Positions 26,258-34,929 of a stretch of 64,000 nucleotides of DNA are shown here, piece after piece. The notes beneath the pieces were generated by a model that was given only the letters and a program-made list of their open reading frames with translations, ran no database searches and was not told the origin of the DNA. The stretch lies in the NCBI RefSeq assembly GCF_036226765.1, contig NZ_CP109017.1, positions 1,813,501 to 1,877,500 of the forward strand, read 5' to 3'. Position numbers and translations under genes: made by a program. The stretch comes from Streptomyces sp. NBC_00670 (GTDB lineage: Bacteria; Actinomycetota; Actinomycetes; Streptomycetales; Streptomycetaceae). Numbering within the stretch: the first letter of the stretch is position 1; every line of letters starts with the position of its first letter.

Positions 26258-27613
26258 ATGTGCACGTCAGCCCTGGCTTCCGGTCCGTGGGGCGCGGCCG
26301 TGGTGCGGTCGTTGGTCGACCGCGTGCTCGGTGCGCTTCAGGAGGGCGGCCGGGAGCGCGGCGGCCCGTTGCCCGCCGGCGGTCCGGGGGCGGTGGCGGC
26401 CCTGGTGCGGGACGTCGTCGGCGAGGTGCTGCCCGAGGAGGGCGACCCGGAGGCGCTGGACGACCTCGTGCGGGTGCTCGCCGCGGGGGCCGCCGACCCG
26501 GCGGATCCGTTGTGCGCGGCGCATCTGCACTGTCCGCCGCTGGCCGTGGCCGTCGCCGCGGACCTCGCCGTGAGCGTGCTGAACCCCTCGCTCGACTCCT
26601 GGGACCAGGCCCCGTCCGCCTCGGCCCTGGAGGCGCTGGTGACACGGGCGTTGGCGCGGGCGGCCGGGATGGCGGACGCGCTGGTGACGTCGGGCGGCAC
26701 GGAGGCCAATCAGCTCGCCGTGCTGCTGGCCCGGGAGGCGTGCGGCCCGGGGGTGCGGCTGGTGTGCGGGGCCAACGCGCACCATTCGCTCACCCGGGCG
26801 GCGTGGCTGTTCGGGCTCCCCGACCCGGTGGTGGTGCCCGCGCCGGACGGCGTGCTCGACCCCCCGGCGCTGGACACGGTGCTGGCGCGGACGTCGGGCC
26901 CGCTCCTCGTCGCCGCGACGGCGGGGACGACGGACGCCGGGCTGATCGACCCGCTCCCGCGGGTCGCCGCGCTGTGCGCCCGGTACGGCGCACGACTGCA
27001 CGTGGACGCCGCGTACGGCGGCGGGCTGCTGTTCAGCGACCGTCACCGGGGGCTGCTCGCGGGGCTCGACGCCGCCGACAGCGTGGCGCTTGACCTGCAC
27101 AAGCTGGGCTGGCAGCCGGTGGCGGCGGGGCTGTTCGCGGTACGGGACGGCGGGGATCTGGCGGTGCTGGGGCAGCGGGCCGACTATCTGAGCGCCGCCG
27201 ACGACGTCGAGGCGGGGCTGCCGGATCTGCTGGGGCGTTCGCTGCGCACGACCCGCCGTCCCGATGTGTTCAAGGTGGCGGTGACGCTGCGCGCGCTGGG
27301 GCGTACGGGGCTGGGGGCGCTGGTCGACCGGGTGTGCGCGGGGGCGCGGGAGTTCGCCGGGCTGGTGGCCGAGCATCCCGGGTTCGAGCTGTACGGCCGG
27401 CCGGTGATCAGCACGGTGGTGTTCCGTCCGGCGGGGGCGGACGACGATCTCGTCGCCGAGGTGCGGCGGCGGCTGCTGCTCCAGGGGCGGGCGGTGCTGG
27501 GCCGGGCGCGGCTCGGCGGCCGGCTGTGGTTCAAGGTCACTCTTCTCAATCCCCGGGCCCGCACGGACGAGTGGGCGGGTCTGCTGCGCCTGGTGGAAGG
27601 ACACCTCCGTTGA
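26258..27613 (+). CDS. PLP-dependent group II amino-acid decarboxylase (diamine-forming type)
   Basis: 451 residues. PLP-site landmarks: TSGGTEAN (144-151), His at 175-176 in GANAHHSLTR, the Asp of LHVDAAYGG (D250), and the Schiff-base lysine K282 in LDLHKLGWQP. The HKLGWQP form resembles decarboxylases of 2,4-diaminobutyrate, ornithine or lysine in hydroxamate siderophore pathways (DesA, RhbB types), not the aromatic-acid enzymes. The product is probably a diamine passed to the next gene product, an N-hydroxylase that overlaps by one base (TGATG). The ATG at 26258 has cggagg upstream. No DesC- or DesD-like gene follows, and no iron box of the TTAGGTTAGGC type is visible upstream. Lysine versus ornithine or diaminobutyrate cannot be decided by eye. 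Confidence 0.82.
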   Translation: MCTSALASGPWGAAVVRSLVDRVLGALQEGGRERGGPLPAGGPGAVAALVRDVVGEVLPEEGDPEALDDLVRVLAAGAADPADPLCAAHLHCPPLAVAVAADLAVSVLNPSLDSWDQAPSASALEALVTRALARAAGMADALVTSGGTEANQLAVLLAREACGPGVRLVCGANAHHSLTRAAWLFGLPDPVVVPAPDGVLDPPALDTVLARTSGPLLVAATAGTTDAGLIDPLPRVAALCARYGARLHVDAAYGGGLLFSDRHRGLLAGLDAADSVALDLHKLGWQPVAAGLFAVRDGGDLAVLGQRADYLSAADDVEAGLPDLLGRSLRTTRRPDVFKVAVTLRALGRTGLGALVDRVCAGAREFAGLVAEHPGFELYGRPVISTVVFRPAGADDDLVAEVRRRLLLQGRAVLGRARLGGRLWFKVTLLNPRARTDEWAGLLRLVEGHLR

Positions 27614-29025
27614 TGACGTCCACGTCCCCCCGTGATCTCGTCGGTGTCGGCATCGGGCCGGCCAATCTGTCGCTGGCGGCGCTCGCCCAGCCGCTGCCCG
27701 GCCTGGACGCGGTCTTCCTCGAACAGCGGCCGGGGTTCGACTGGCATCCGGGGCTGCTGATCGAGGGCGCCCGGTTGCAGGTGCCGTTCCTGGCCGACCT
27801 GGTGTCCCTCGTCGACCCGACGAGCCCGTGGTCCTTCCTCAATCATCTGCGGGCGCGCGAGCGGCTGTTCCCGTTCTACTTCTCGGAGCGGCCGCACATC
27901 CTGCGGGCGGAGTACGAGGGGTACTGCCGCTGGGTCGCCGAGCGGCTGCCGGCGCTGCGCTTCGGGCACCAGGTGGACGCGGTGCGGTGGAATCCGCGCA
28001 GCGAGCTGTTCGAGGTGGACTACGGCCAGGTGGACGCGGAGGGCGGGGTCGAGGCACTGGGCCGCGCCCACACCCGCAACGTGGTCCTCGGGGTGGGCAC
28101 GGAGCCGTACGTGCCGGAGGCGCTGCGGCCGCTGGTGGGGGCGCCGGAGGTGGCGGTGTGCCACGCGGCGGACTACCTGGCGCACCGGGAGCGGGTGCTG
28201 GCGGCGGGTCATGTGACCGTGGTGGGGGCGGGGCAGTCGGGGGCGGAGGTCTTCCTCGACCTGCTGCGGCACCGTCCGGCGGGCCGGGAGCGGCTGCACT
28301 GGCTGGCCCGGACGGAGGCGTTCGCGCCGATGGAGTACTCGAAGCTGGGTCTTGAGCACTTCACCCCGGACTACGCGGACTACTTCCACGCCCTGGACGA
28401 GCCCGTACGGGACCGGCTGCTGCCCGCGCAGTGGCAGTTGTACAAGGGCATCGACGCCGGAACGATCGCGGCGGTGCAGGAGGAGCTGTACCGCCGTACG
28501 CTGCCGGGCGGCTGGCCGGACGTCGTGCTGACCCCCGGGGTTCGGGTGCGGACCGCCGGGTGGCTGTCGGGTTCCCGGGTCGAACTGCACCTGGAACACG
28601 CCCGGCAGGGGCTGCGGACGTGTCTGGCGACGGACGCGGTGGTGCTGGCGACGGGTTTCCGCGAACGTCCGGTGGAGTCGCTGCTGCGGTCGCTGGACCC
28701 CTACATCTGCCGTGACGCCGCCGGGCGTCCCCGTATCGACGAGAAGTACCGGCTGGTGCTCGCACGGGAGATCGCCGCGACGGGCCGCGCGGTGTACGTG
28801 CAGAACGCGGAGTCGCACACCCACGGGGTGAGCGCGCCGGACCTGGGCATGACGGCGTGGCGCAGTGCGACGATCCTGAACGCGGTGACGGGTACGGAGC
28901 CGTATCCGCTGCCGCGGCGGACGGCGTTCACGTCGTTCGGACTGCGGGAGCGGGCGGCGTCCCGGGTCCCGTCCACGCGGGGCGGCGGCGCGGTGGCGCT
29001 GACGCCCCTCGTGGACGGGGTGTGA
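27613..29025 (+). CDS. FAD/NADPH-dependent lysine/ornithine (diamine) N-monooxygenase
   Basis: 470 residues, SidA/IucD/PvdA family of N-hydroxylating flavoenzymes. FAD-binding GVGIGPANLSLA (11-22), the substrate-channel segment WHPGLLIEGARLQVPFLADL in part, NADPH-binding VVGAGQSGAEVF, and the family ATGFRERP motif near the C-terminus. Family members hydroxylate the terminal amine of lysine, ornithine or a diamine with O2, giving the hydroxylamine that becomes a hydroxamate. Coupled to the upstream decarboxylase, so N-hydroxycadaverine, N-hydroxyputrescine or N-hydroxydiaminopropane is the likely product. No acyltransferase or NIS synthetase is nearby. Converges with the nucleotidase gene after 13 nt. 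Confidence 0.88.
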   Translation: MTSTSPRDLVGVGIGPANLSLAALAQPLPGLDAVFLEQRPGFDWHPGLLIEGARLQVPFLADLVSLVDPTSPWSFLNHLRARERLFPFYFSERPHILRAEYEGYCRWVAERLPALRFGHQVDAVRWNPRSELFEVDYGQVDAEGGVEALGRAHTRNVVLGVGTEPYVPEALRPLVGAPEVAVCHAADYLAHRERVLAAGHVTVVGAGQSGAEVFLDLLRHRPAGRERLHWLARTEAFAPMEYSKLGLEHFTPDYADYFHALDEPVRDRLLPAQWQLYKGIDAGTIAAVQEELYRRTLPGGWPDVVLTPGVRVRTAGWLSGSRVELHLEHARQGLRTCLATDAVVLATGFRERPVESLLRSLDPYICRDAAGRPRIDEKYRLVLAREIAATGRAVYVQNAESHTHGVSAPDLGMTAWRSATILNAVTGTEPYPLPRRTAFTSFGLRERAASRVPSTRGGGAVALTPLVDGV

Positions 29026-29038
29026 CGTGTGACCGGGA

Positions 29039-30838
29039 TCAGAACACCGGGGTGCCGTCGCGGGTCAGCCTCCAGTCGACGGAGGCGAAGTCCTTGGGAT
29101 CGAGGACGCCCTTGGCGGTGACCCATTCGGCGATGCGGGTGCGGATCTCGGTGGACTCCGACCACAGTTCCCTGGCGTTCGCCACGTGCGGGAAGGCGCC
29201 GCCGCCGTTGGCGCGGTAGTTGTTGACGGCGAGGACGAACTGCGCCGAGTCGTCGAGCGGGCTGCCGTCGCGGGCCAGGTTCTTGATGCGGCTGCCGGCG
29301 GGCTGCGCGATGTCGATGTCGTAGGTGAGTCCGGAGACGTAGTCGTAGTTGTAGTCGGGGCGGTCGCCCGCGTTGGTGAGCGCGTCGACGTCGACGGGGG
29401 CCCCGGCCGCGGTCCGTACGTAGTACTCGGCGGAGTATTCGAGGTAGGCGCGGATCTGGGCGCCGGTCAGGAGCTTGGCGACGAGCGTGTTGTCGTAGAC
29501 GTACAGGCTCGACAGAGCGCGGATGGTGACGTCGCCGGCGGGGATCTCGGAGGTGCGCGAGAACGGAGACGCCTGGGCCAGGACGGGGAGTCCGGCGTAC
29601 TCGGTGCCGGCGAGCGCGTCCTTGACGACGTCCTCCTGGACCTTGGTGATCAGGTCGATGATCGGGGCGTCCTTGTAGCGGGCGTCGACGGTGGTCAGGG
29701 TCTCGGTGGCGGTGCCGACGACCTGGTTGACGTAGGTGACGACGGCGGCGTGCTCGTCGGTGAGCAGCCTGGTGATGCGCGGGTCGTCCTCGACCTCGTT
29801 GGTGTTGCGCAGCGAGGCGCTCACCGATTCGACCTCCCAGCGGCCCTTGTGCAGGGTCAGCTCGATGTCGAAGACGGTGAGGCGTTCGGCGAAGCAGAGG
29901 GGTTCGGAGAGGACGACGGTCTTCCCGGTCGTGTCGTTGGTGACCTTCAGCTCGGGGATCTCGACGTGGGCGTGGCCGACGAGGATGGCGTCGATCCCCG
30001 GAACCTTCTTCGCGACGTTGGCCGCCGCGTTCTCCACGTAGGGCAGTTGGTCGCCCCAGGAGGACGTGCCGGAGGCGCCGGAGTGGGCGGAGACGATGAC
30101 GACGTCGGCGCCCATGGAACGCAGCTTGGGCACCCAGGTGGCGGCCTGCTCCTCCAGGCCGGGGAAGGCGAGCTTGCCCTGGACGTAGGCCTTGTCCCAG
30201 ATGGCGATGCCGGGGTTGGTGAGGCCGAGGACGGCCACCTTCAGGGGCGGGCCGCCGTGGACGCGGAACGTCTTGATGAGGTACGGCGGGAAGGCGGGCT
30301 TGAGGGTGGTGGCGTCGACGGCGTTGGCGCCGAGGAGGGGGAAGTCGAGCTGTGCCTCGAACTTGCGGAGGGTTTCGATGCCGTAGTTGAACTCGTGGTT
30401 GCCGAGGGCCGCGGCGTCGTAGCCGATGGTGTTCATGGCCCGGGCCATGGGGTGGACGGGGCCGCCCTTGGCGGTGATGGGGTCGACCTTGGCGTAGTAG
30501 TAGGTGAGCGGGGTGCCCTGGATGGTGTCGCCGGCGTCGATGAGGAGGGTGTTCTGACGGCCCCTCTCCTTGCGGATCCGGTTGACGAGGGTGGAGATGC
30601 GGGCCAGGCCCTGGGAGTTGCCGGCGGTGTCGGTGTACGTGGCGTCCTTGTAGTAGTCCCAGTTGAAGAGGTGGCCGTGGAGGTCGGTGGTGCCCATGAC
30701 GGTGAGGGTGTGGCGGCGCTCGGGCTTCTTGTGGGAGCCGGCGGCGTGGGCGGTGGTGGTGGCTGCCGTGGTGGTGAGGGTGGCGGCGGTGGTGGTGAGC
30801 GCGGCGTTCTCCAGGAACCGGCGGCGGTTCAGGGGCAT
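29039..30838 (-). CDS. Secreted 5'-nucleotidase / 2',3'-cyclic phosphodiesterase (Tat substrate)
   Basis: 599 residues. A Tat signal (NRRRFLENAAL followed by a Thr/Ala core) directs export folded. The metallophosphatase domain (about 45-335) has DLHGH, the GDTIQG and GNHEFNYG metal-binding motifs, VSAHSGASG and GHAHVEIP. The 5'-nucleotidase C-terminal domain (about 370-580) carries the substrate loop, with NNYRANGGGAFPH typical of CpdB-type enzymes. It releases nucleosides and phosphate from extracellular nucleotides, allowing nutrient scavenging. ATG at 30838 with AAGGAG; an in-frame upstream extension crosses a repeat and is not used. The promoter region lies in the divergent spacer with the pyruvate kinase-like gene. 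Confidence 0.9.
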   Translation of the reverse strand: MPLNRRRFLENAALTTTAATLTTTAATTTAHAAGSHKKPERRHTLTVMGTTDLHGHLFNWDYYKDATYTDTAGNSQGLARISTLVNRIRKERGRQNTLLIDAGDTIQGTPLTYYYAKVDPITAKGGPVHPMARAMNTIGYDAAALGNHEFNYGIETLRKFEAQLDFPLLGANAVDATTLKPAFPPYLIKTFRVHGGPPLKVAVLGLTNPGIAIWDKAYVQGKLAFPGLEEQAATWVPKLRSMGADVVIVSAHSGASGTSSWGDQLPYVENAAANVAKKVPGIDAILVGHAHVEIPELKVTNDTTGKTVVLSEPLCFAERLTVFDIELTLHKGRWEVESVSASLRNTNEVEDDPRITRLLTDEHAAVVTYVNQVVGTATETLTTVDARYKDAPIIDLITKVQEDVVKDALAGTEYAGLPVLAQASPFSRTSEIPAGDVTIRALSSLYVYDNTLVAKLLTGAQIRAYLEYSAEYYVRTAAGAPVDVDALTNAGDRPDYNYDYVSGLTYDIDIAQPAGSRIKNLARDGSPLDDSAQFVLAVNNYRANGGGAFPHVANARELWSESTEIRTRIAEWVTAKGVLDPKDFASVDWRLTRDGTPVF

Positions 30839-30965
30839 GTGAGGGGGGCTCCTTGGGTGGGGCGGGTCTGTTGGTGTGGTGACGCGCGTAGATTGTGGCC
30901 CGGGGGTGCGGGGGTGCGACAGGGGGTGGGGGTTGCGAGTTGGTGACCGGGGGTTGCCGCGGGGA

Positions 30966-31030
30966 TTTTTTCGCCCCCGCCGCCCCTGCCCTTCCCGTCC
31001 CTTCAAGGGGTTTCGCCCCTTGGACCCCGG
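30966..31030 (+). repeat. Dispersed intergenic repeat, outer half, copy B
   Basis: Near-identical to 12477-12540: tttttcgcccccgccgccc ... ccccttggaccccgg. It is followed at 31051-31071 by the inner motif gcgcagttccccgcgcccct. It lies between divergent genes, 30 nt before the pyruvate kinase-like start, so it sits inside a promoter region. Confidence 0.85.
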
Positions 31031-31087
31031 CACGGGGCTCCGCCCCGTTTCGCGCAGTTCCCCGCGCCCCTGTCAGGCAGGCTGTCA

Positions 31088-31093
31088 TAAAGT
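31088..31093 (+). promoter_or_regulatory. -10 box of a leaderless promoter for the pyruvate kinase-like gene
   Basis: TAAAGT lies 7 nt before the ATG at 31101; no ribosome site precedes the ATG. The -35 position falls in the inner dispersed-repeat motif (gcgcccc), so the repeat has contributed promoter sequence. Confidence 0.55.
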
Positions 31094-31100
31094 CGGATAT

Positions 31101-32264
31101 ATGCGTCGAGCTAAGATCGTTTGCACCTTGGGGCCCGCTACCGACTCGTATGAGCAGATCAAGGCGTTGGTCGATGCCGGGATGGACGTGGCCCGGTTCG
31201 CTCTCGGGTACGAAGGGCGCGGGGAGCACGAGGAGCGGTACCGGTGGGTGCGGAAGGCCGCCGATGAGACCGGGCGCAGTGTGGGGGTGCTCGCCGATCT
31301 GCGGGGGCCGGTCAGCGGGCCCGGGCCCGTGTTGTCGCCCGCGGACGAGGCCGATCTGCGGTGGGCGGTGCGCACCGGCTTCGACGTGGTCGCCCTGTCG
31401 TTCGTCCGGAGCGGCCGTGACATCGAGGCCGTGCACCGCGTCATGGACGAGGAGGGCCGCCGGCTCCCCGTCCTCGCCAAGGTGGAGAAGCCGCAGGCGG
31501 TCGCGGCGATCGAGGACGTCGTCGCCGCGTTCGACGGGATCATGGTCGCCCGCGGCGACCTGGGCGTCGAGATGCCGCTCGAACACGTGCCGATCGTCCA
31601 GAAGCGGGCGGTGCGGCTGGCGAAGCGCAACGCCAAGCCGGTCGTCGTCGCCACGCAGATGCTGGACTCGATGATCGAGCACGCGCGGCCGACGCGCGCG
31701 GAGGTCAGTGACGTGGCGAACGCGGTGCTCGACGGCACGGACGCGGTGATGCTGTCGGGCGAGACGAGCGTGGGCAGGCACCCCGTGGAGGCGGTCACGA
31801 CGATGGCGCGGATCGTCGAGGCGGCGGAGGAGGGCCTCCTCGCCGCGGGGCTCGCGCCGCTGACGGACCGGAACAAGCCGCGCACCCGGGGCGGCGCCGT
31901 CGCCCGGGCGGCGGCCGAGATCGGCGACTTCCTCGGGGCGAGGTTCCTGGTGGCGTTCACCCAGAGCGGTGACACGGTGCGCCGCCTCTCCCGCTACCGC
32001 TCGCCGATCCCGCTCCTCGCCTTCACCGCCGAGCAGGCGACCCGTTCGCGACTGAGCCTGACGTGGGGGGTGGAGACGTTCCTGGGCCCGGCCGCCGACA
32101 CGACGGACGCGATGGTCGCGCAGGTCGACGAGCTGCTGCTGCGGTACGGGCGCTGCGCGCGCGGGGACCTCGTGGTCATCACCGCGGGTTCGCCGCCCGG
32201 GGTGCCGGGGACGACGAACATGGTGCGGGTGCACCGCGTCGGTGCGGACGACCGTCCCGCGTAG
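31101..32264 (+). CDS. Pyruvate kinase homologue lacking the B (lid) domain
   Basis: 387 residues against about 475 for normal bacterial enzymes. The A domain and C-terminal domain are clearly pyruvate kinase: KIVCTLGPATDS at the start, AKVEKPQA (K127, E129), MVARGDLGVEMP (D153), VVATQMLDSM (T185), LDGTDAVMLSGET. The sequence runs directly from VLADLRGP (63-70) through about a dozen linker residues to ADEADLRWAV, so the ~95-residue B domain that closes over ATP-Mg is missing in frame. The K+-binding motif RFNLSHG has become RFALGYEG: R32 is kept, but the Asn and Ser ligands are A34 and G36. Catalytic acid and lysine positions remain. A normal paralogue elsewhere in the genome is expected. It may be an inactive or regulatory paralogue. 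Confidence 0.85.
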   Translation: MRRAKIVCTLGPATDSYEQIKALVDAGMDVARFALGYEGRGEHEERYRWVRKAADETGRSVGVLADLRGPVSGPGPVLSPADEADLRWAVRTGFDVVALSFVRSGRDIEAVHRVMDEEGRRLPVLAKVEKPQAVAAIEDVVAAFDGIMVARGDLGVEMPLEHVPIVQKRAVRLAKRNAKPVVVATQMLDSMIEHARPTRAEVSDVANAVLDGTDAVMLSGETSVGRHPVEAVTTMARIVEAAEEGLLAAGLAPLTDRNKPRTRGGAVARAAAEIGDFLGARFLVAFTQSGDTVRRLSRYRSPIPLLAFTAEQATRSRLSLTWGVETFLGPAADTTDAMVAQVDELLLRYGRCARGDLVVITAGSPPGVPGTTNMVRVHRVGADDRPA

Positions 32265-32271
32265 TCCGTGC

Positions 32272-32295
32272 GGGGGCGTGTGCGCGCACGCCCCC
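32272..32295. terminator. Bidirectional terminator, pyruvate kinase-like gene / aminopeptidase
   Basis: Perfect 9-bp stem gggggcgtg / cacgccccc, 6-nt loop, between convergent genes. Confidence 0.7.
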
Positions 32296-32309
32296 CACAC
32301 ACGTGCCGG

Positions 32310-34826
32310 TCAGCTCTCGCGCACCCGCAGGGCCCTCGCCAGGTCGTCGAGCTGGTCGGCGAGCCTGCGGCGCAGGGAGGGGGCGGGGTCGTCCTCGCGC
32401 AGACACCGCTCGCCCCGTCGCAGGTGGTCCGCGTCGACGGCGTGGGCCGGGAACGCCCAGCGGCCGGCCGCGTCGGCGATGGCGGGGCCGCGGCGGGCGG
32501 CCAGGGCGGTGGCGTCCTCGTAGTACCGGTCGACGTACTCCGCGAGGAGTTCGGCCTGTTCGGGCTGCCAGAAGCCGCGGGCGGTGGCGGTGAACAGGTA
32601 GTTCGAGAGGTCCGCGGCGGGGTCGTCGGTGAACATCGCGGCCCAGGCCCGGGCCTTGGCCTCGGGGTCGGGCAGTGCGGCGCGGCAGCGGGCGGCGCCC
32701 TCCTGGCCGGTGGCGCTGGGGTCGCGGGCGAGTTCGGCGGCGATCGCGGCCTCGTCGGTGGCGCCGAGGACGGCGAGCCGGCCGAGGATGCGCCAGCGCA
32801 GCTCGGGGTCGAGTTCGGGGCCGCCGGGGACGGTGCCGTCGGCGAGCCAGGCGGCGATGGTGTCGGGGTGCGCGGCGACGTCGATGCGGTGGCGCACGGC
32901 GGCCAGGCGGAGCCCGGGGTGGTCGCCGTCCTCGGTGCGGCGAATGAGGTCGCGGCCGAGGTCGGTGAGGGTGGCCAGGGCGGCCGGCCGCCGCTCGGGG
33001 GCGAGGTAGCGGTCGGCGATCTGGCCGCCGGCGAAGGCGAGGACGCCCTGGACGAGGGCCACGTCACTCTCGTGCGGCAGATGCGCGCGGGCGGTCTCCA
33101 GGTAGACCTCCGGGGCGAGTTCGCCGTCGCGGACGGCGTCCCGCAGGGAGTTCCAGACGACGGCCCGGGTGAGGGGGTCGGGGAGGCCGGAGAGGGCGGC
33201 GCGCACGGTGTCGTACGACTCCGCGTCGAAGCGGACCTTGGCGTAGGTGAGGTCCAAGTCGTTCAGGACGAGCAGGACGGGACGCTTGCCCAGGGGGTGC
33301 TCCGTGGTGCCGGGGACGTCGAGTTCGAGGCGGGAGCGCAGGGTGAGGCGGCCCTCGTCGGTGAGGTCGTGGTCGTAGAGGCCGACGGCGATGCGGTGGG
33401 GGCGGCTGCCGTCGTGCGTGACGGTGAGGGCGTGGGTGCCGTCGTCGGTGCGGGTGAGCACCGGCGTGAGCGTGTCCACCCCCGTCGTCCGCAGCCACGC
33501 GTCCGCCCACGCGTGGACGTCGCGTTCGGTCGCGGAGGCGAGGGAGTCGAGGAAGTCGGCGAGGGTGGCGTTGGCGAACCTGTGGCGGGCGAAGTGCGTG
33601 TTGATGCCGGCCAGGAAGTCTTTCTCGCCCAGCCAGGTGACCAGTTGGCGCAGTGCGGAGGCGCCCTTGGCGTAGGAGATGCCGTCGAAGTTGAGCAGCG
33701 CGGAGGCGGTGTCGGGAACGGCCTCGGGGGCGACGGGGTGGGTGGAGGGGCGCTGGTCGGCGTCGTAGCCCCAGGCCTTGCGGGAGACGCCGAACTCGGT
33801 CCAGGTGTCGGTGAAGCGCGTGGCTTCGGCGGCGGTCTGGTAGCCCATGTACTCGGCGAAGGACTCGTTGAGCCAGATGTCGTCCCACCACTGGAGGGTG
33901 ACGAGGTCGCCGAACCACATGTGGGCCATCTCGTGGGCGATGACCATGGCACGGGTCTGGCGCTCGGTGTCGGTGACGGCGGAGCGGTAGACGAACTCGT
34001 CGCGGAAGGTGACCAGTCCGGGGTTCTCCATGGCGCCGGCGTTGAACTCGGGGACGAACGCCTGGTCGTAGGAGTCGAAGGGGTAGGGCTCCTCGAACTT
34101 CTCGTGGTAGCGGTCGTAGCAGGCGCGGGTGATGTCGAGAATCTCCTCGGCGTCCGCGTCGAGGTACGGGGCGAGCGAGCGGCGGCAGTGGATGCCGAAG
34201 GGCAGTCCGCGGTGTTCGGTGCGCACCGAGTGCCAGGGGCCGGCGGCGACGGCGACGAGGTAGGTGGAGATCGGCGGCGTGGCGGCGGCCTTCCAGACGC
34301 CGTCGCCGGTCTGCTCGGTGACGCCGTTGGCGAGGACGGTCCAGCCCTCGGGGGCCGTGACGGTGAGGTCGAAGACGGCCTTGAGGTCGGGCTGGTCGAA
34401 GGCGGCGAAGACGCGCTGGACGTCGTCCATGAACATCTGGGTGTAGACGTACGCCTCGCCGTCGCTGGGGTCGGTGAAGCGGTGCATGCCCTCGCCGGTG
34501 CGGGAGTAGCGCATCGAGGCGTCGACGCGCAGCTCGTGCGCGCCGGGGGCGAGGTTCTTCAGGGGCAGCCGGTTGTCGTCCAGGGTGCCCGGGTCCAGGG
34601 ACCGTCCGTCGAGGGTGACGGAGCGCAGCGCGGCCGGCTTGAGTTCGACGAAGGTGTCCGTGCCGTCCGTGCCGTCCGTGCCGGAGTCGCCGCGCACGGT
34701 GAACCGGACGACGGTACGGGAGTCGAAGGTGTCGTCGCCCACGGTGAGGTCGAGGCCGACCGTGTAGTGGTGGACGTCAAGAAGCTGTGCACGGGTCTGC
34801 GCTTCGTCGCGCGTCAGTACGGACAT
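32310..34826 (-). CDS. pepN: Aminopeptidase N (M1 family)
   Basis: 838 residues; zinc aminopeptidase that removes N-terminal residues from peptides in the cytosol. The exopeptidase motif GAMEN (NAGAMENPGLVTF) and zinc motif HEMAHMWFGD followed by the distal Glu in WLNESFAEYMGY are intact. The N-terminal beta domain spans about 10-195 and the ERAP1-like helical C-terminal domain about 510-835. Actinomycete PepN often opens LTREEA..R; here SVLTRDEAQTRAQLL. Start ambiguous: ATG at 34826 (used) or 34835, three codons longer. No signal peptide. Within residues 48-56 a GTDGTDGTD run reflects a 9-nt tandem repeat in the DNA. Confidence 0.92.
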   Translation of the reverse strand: MSVLTRDEAQTRAQLLDVHHYTVGLDLTVGDDTFDSRTVVRFTVRGDSGTDGTDGTDTFVELKPAALRSVTLDGRSLDPGTLDDNRLPLKNLAPGAHELRVDASMRYSRTGEGMHRFTDPSDGEAYVYTQMFMDDVQRVFAAFDQPDLKAVFDLTVTAPEGWTVLANGVTEQTGDGVWKAAATPPISTYLVAVAAGPWHSVRTEHRGLPFGIHCRRSLAPYLDADAEEILDITRACYDRYHEKFEEPYPFDSYDQAFVPEFNAGAMENPGLVTFRDEFVYRSAVTDTERQTRAMVIAHEMAHMWFGDLVTLQWWDDIWLNESFAEYMGYQTAAEATRFTDTWTEFGVSRKAWGYDADQRPSTHPVAPEAVPDTASALLNFDGISYAKGASALRQLVTWLGEKDFLAGINTHFARHRFANATLADFLDSLASATERDVHAWADAWLRTTGVDTLTPVLTRTDDGTHALTVTHDGSRPHRIAVGLYDHDLTDEGRLTLRSRLELDVPGTTEHPLGKRPVLLVLNDLDLTYAKVRFDAESYDTVRAALSGLPDPLTRAVVWNSLRDAVRDGELAPEVYLETARAHLPHESDVALVQGVLAFAGGQIADRYLAPERRPAALATLTDLGRDLIRRTEDGDHPGLRLAAVRHRIDVAAHPDTIAAWLADGTVPGGPELDPELRWRILGRLAVLGATDEAAIAAELARDPSATGQEGAARCRAALPDPEAKARAWAAMFTDDPAADLSNYLFTATARGFWQPEQAELLAEYVDRYYEDATALAARRGPAIADAAGRWAFPAHAVDADHLRRGERCLREDDPAPSLRRRLADQLDDLARALRVRES

Positions 34827-34929
34827 GGTGGCCATGCTGCCCGATGCCGTCCGCACGGCACAGGGGGGCCCTGCGGACGGCGGGCGCCGCCCCGGAGCGC
34901 GACGGGGCGCGGCGGGCGGCGCGGGCGGC

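Noticed and set aside
25918-29025. Integrated mobile element at tRNA-Leu
   Set aside because: No integrase, no excisionase and no second copy of the tRNA 3' end were found in the window; the pair is called an accessory islet only.
26258-29025. Desferrioxamine (des) cluster
   Set aside because: The first two steps are present, but no acyltransferase (DesC) or NIS synthetase (DesD) and no iron box are adjacent, so des gene symbols were not given.
31101-32264. Calling the pyruvate kinase-like gene a pseudogene
   Set aside because: The frame is uninterrupted, codon bias is normal, and most active-site and C-terminal motifs are conserved, so it is listed as a gene with a domain deletion.
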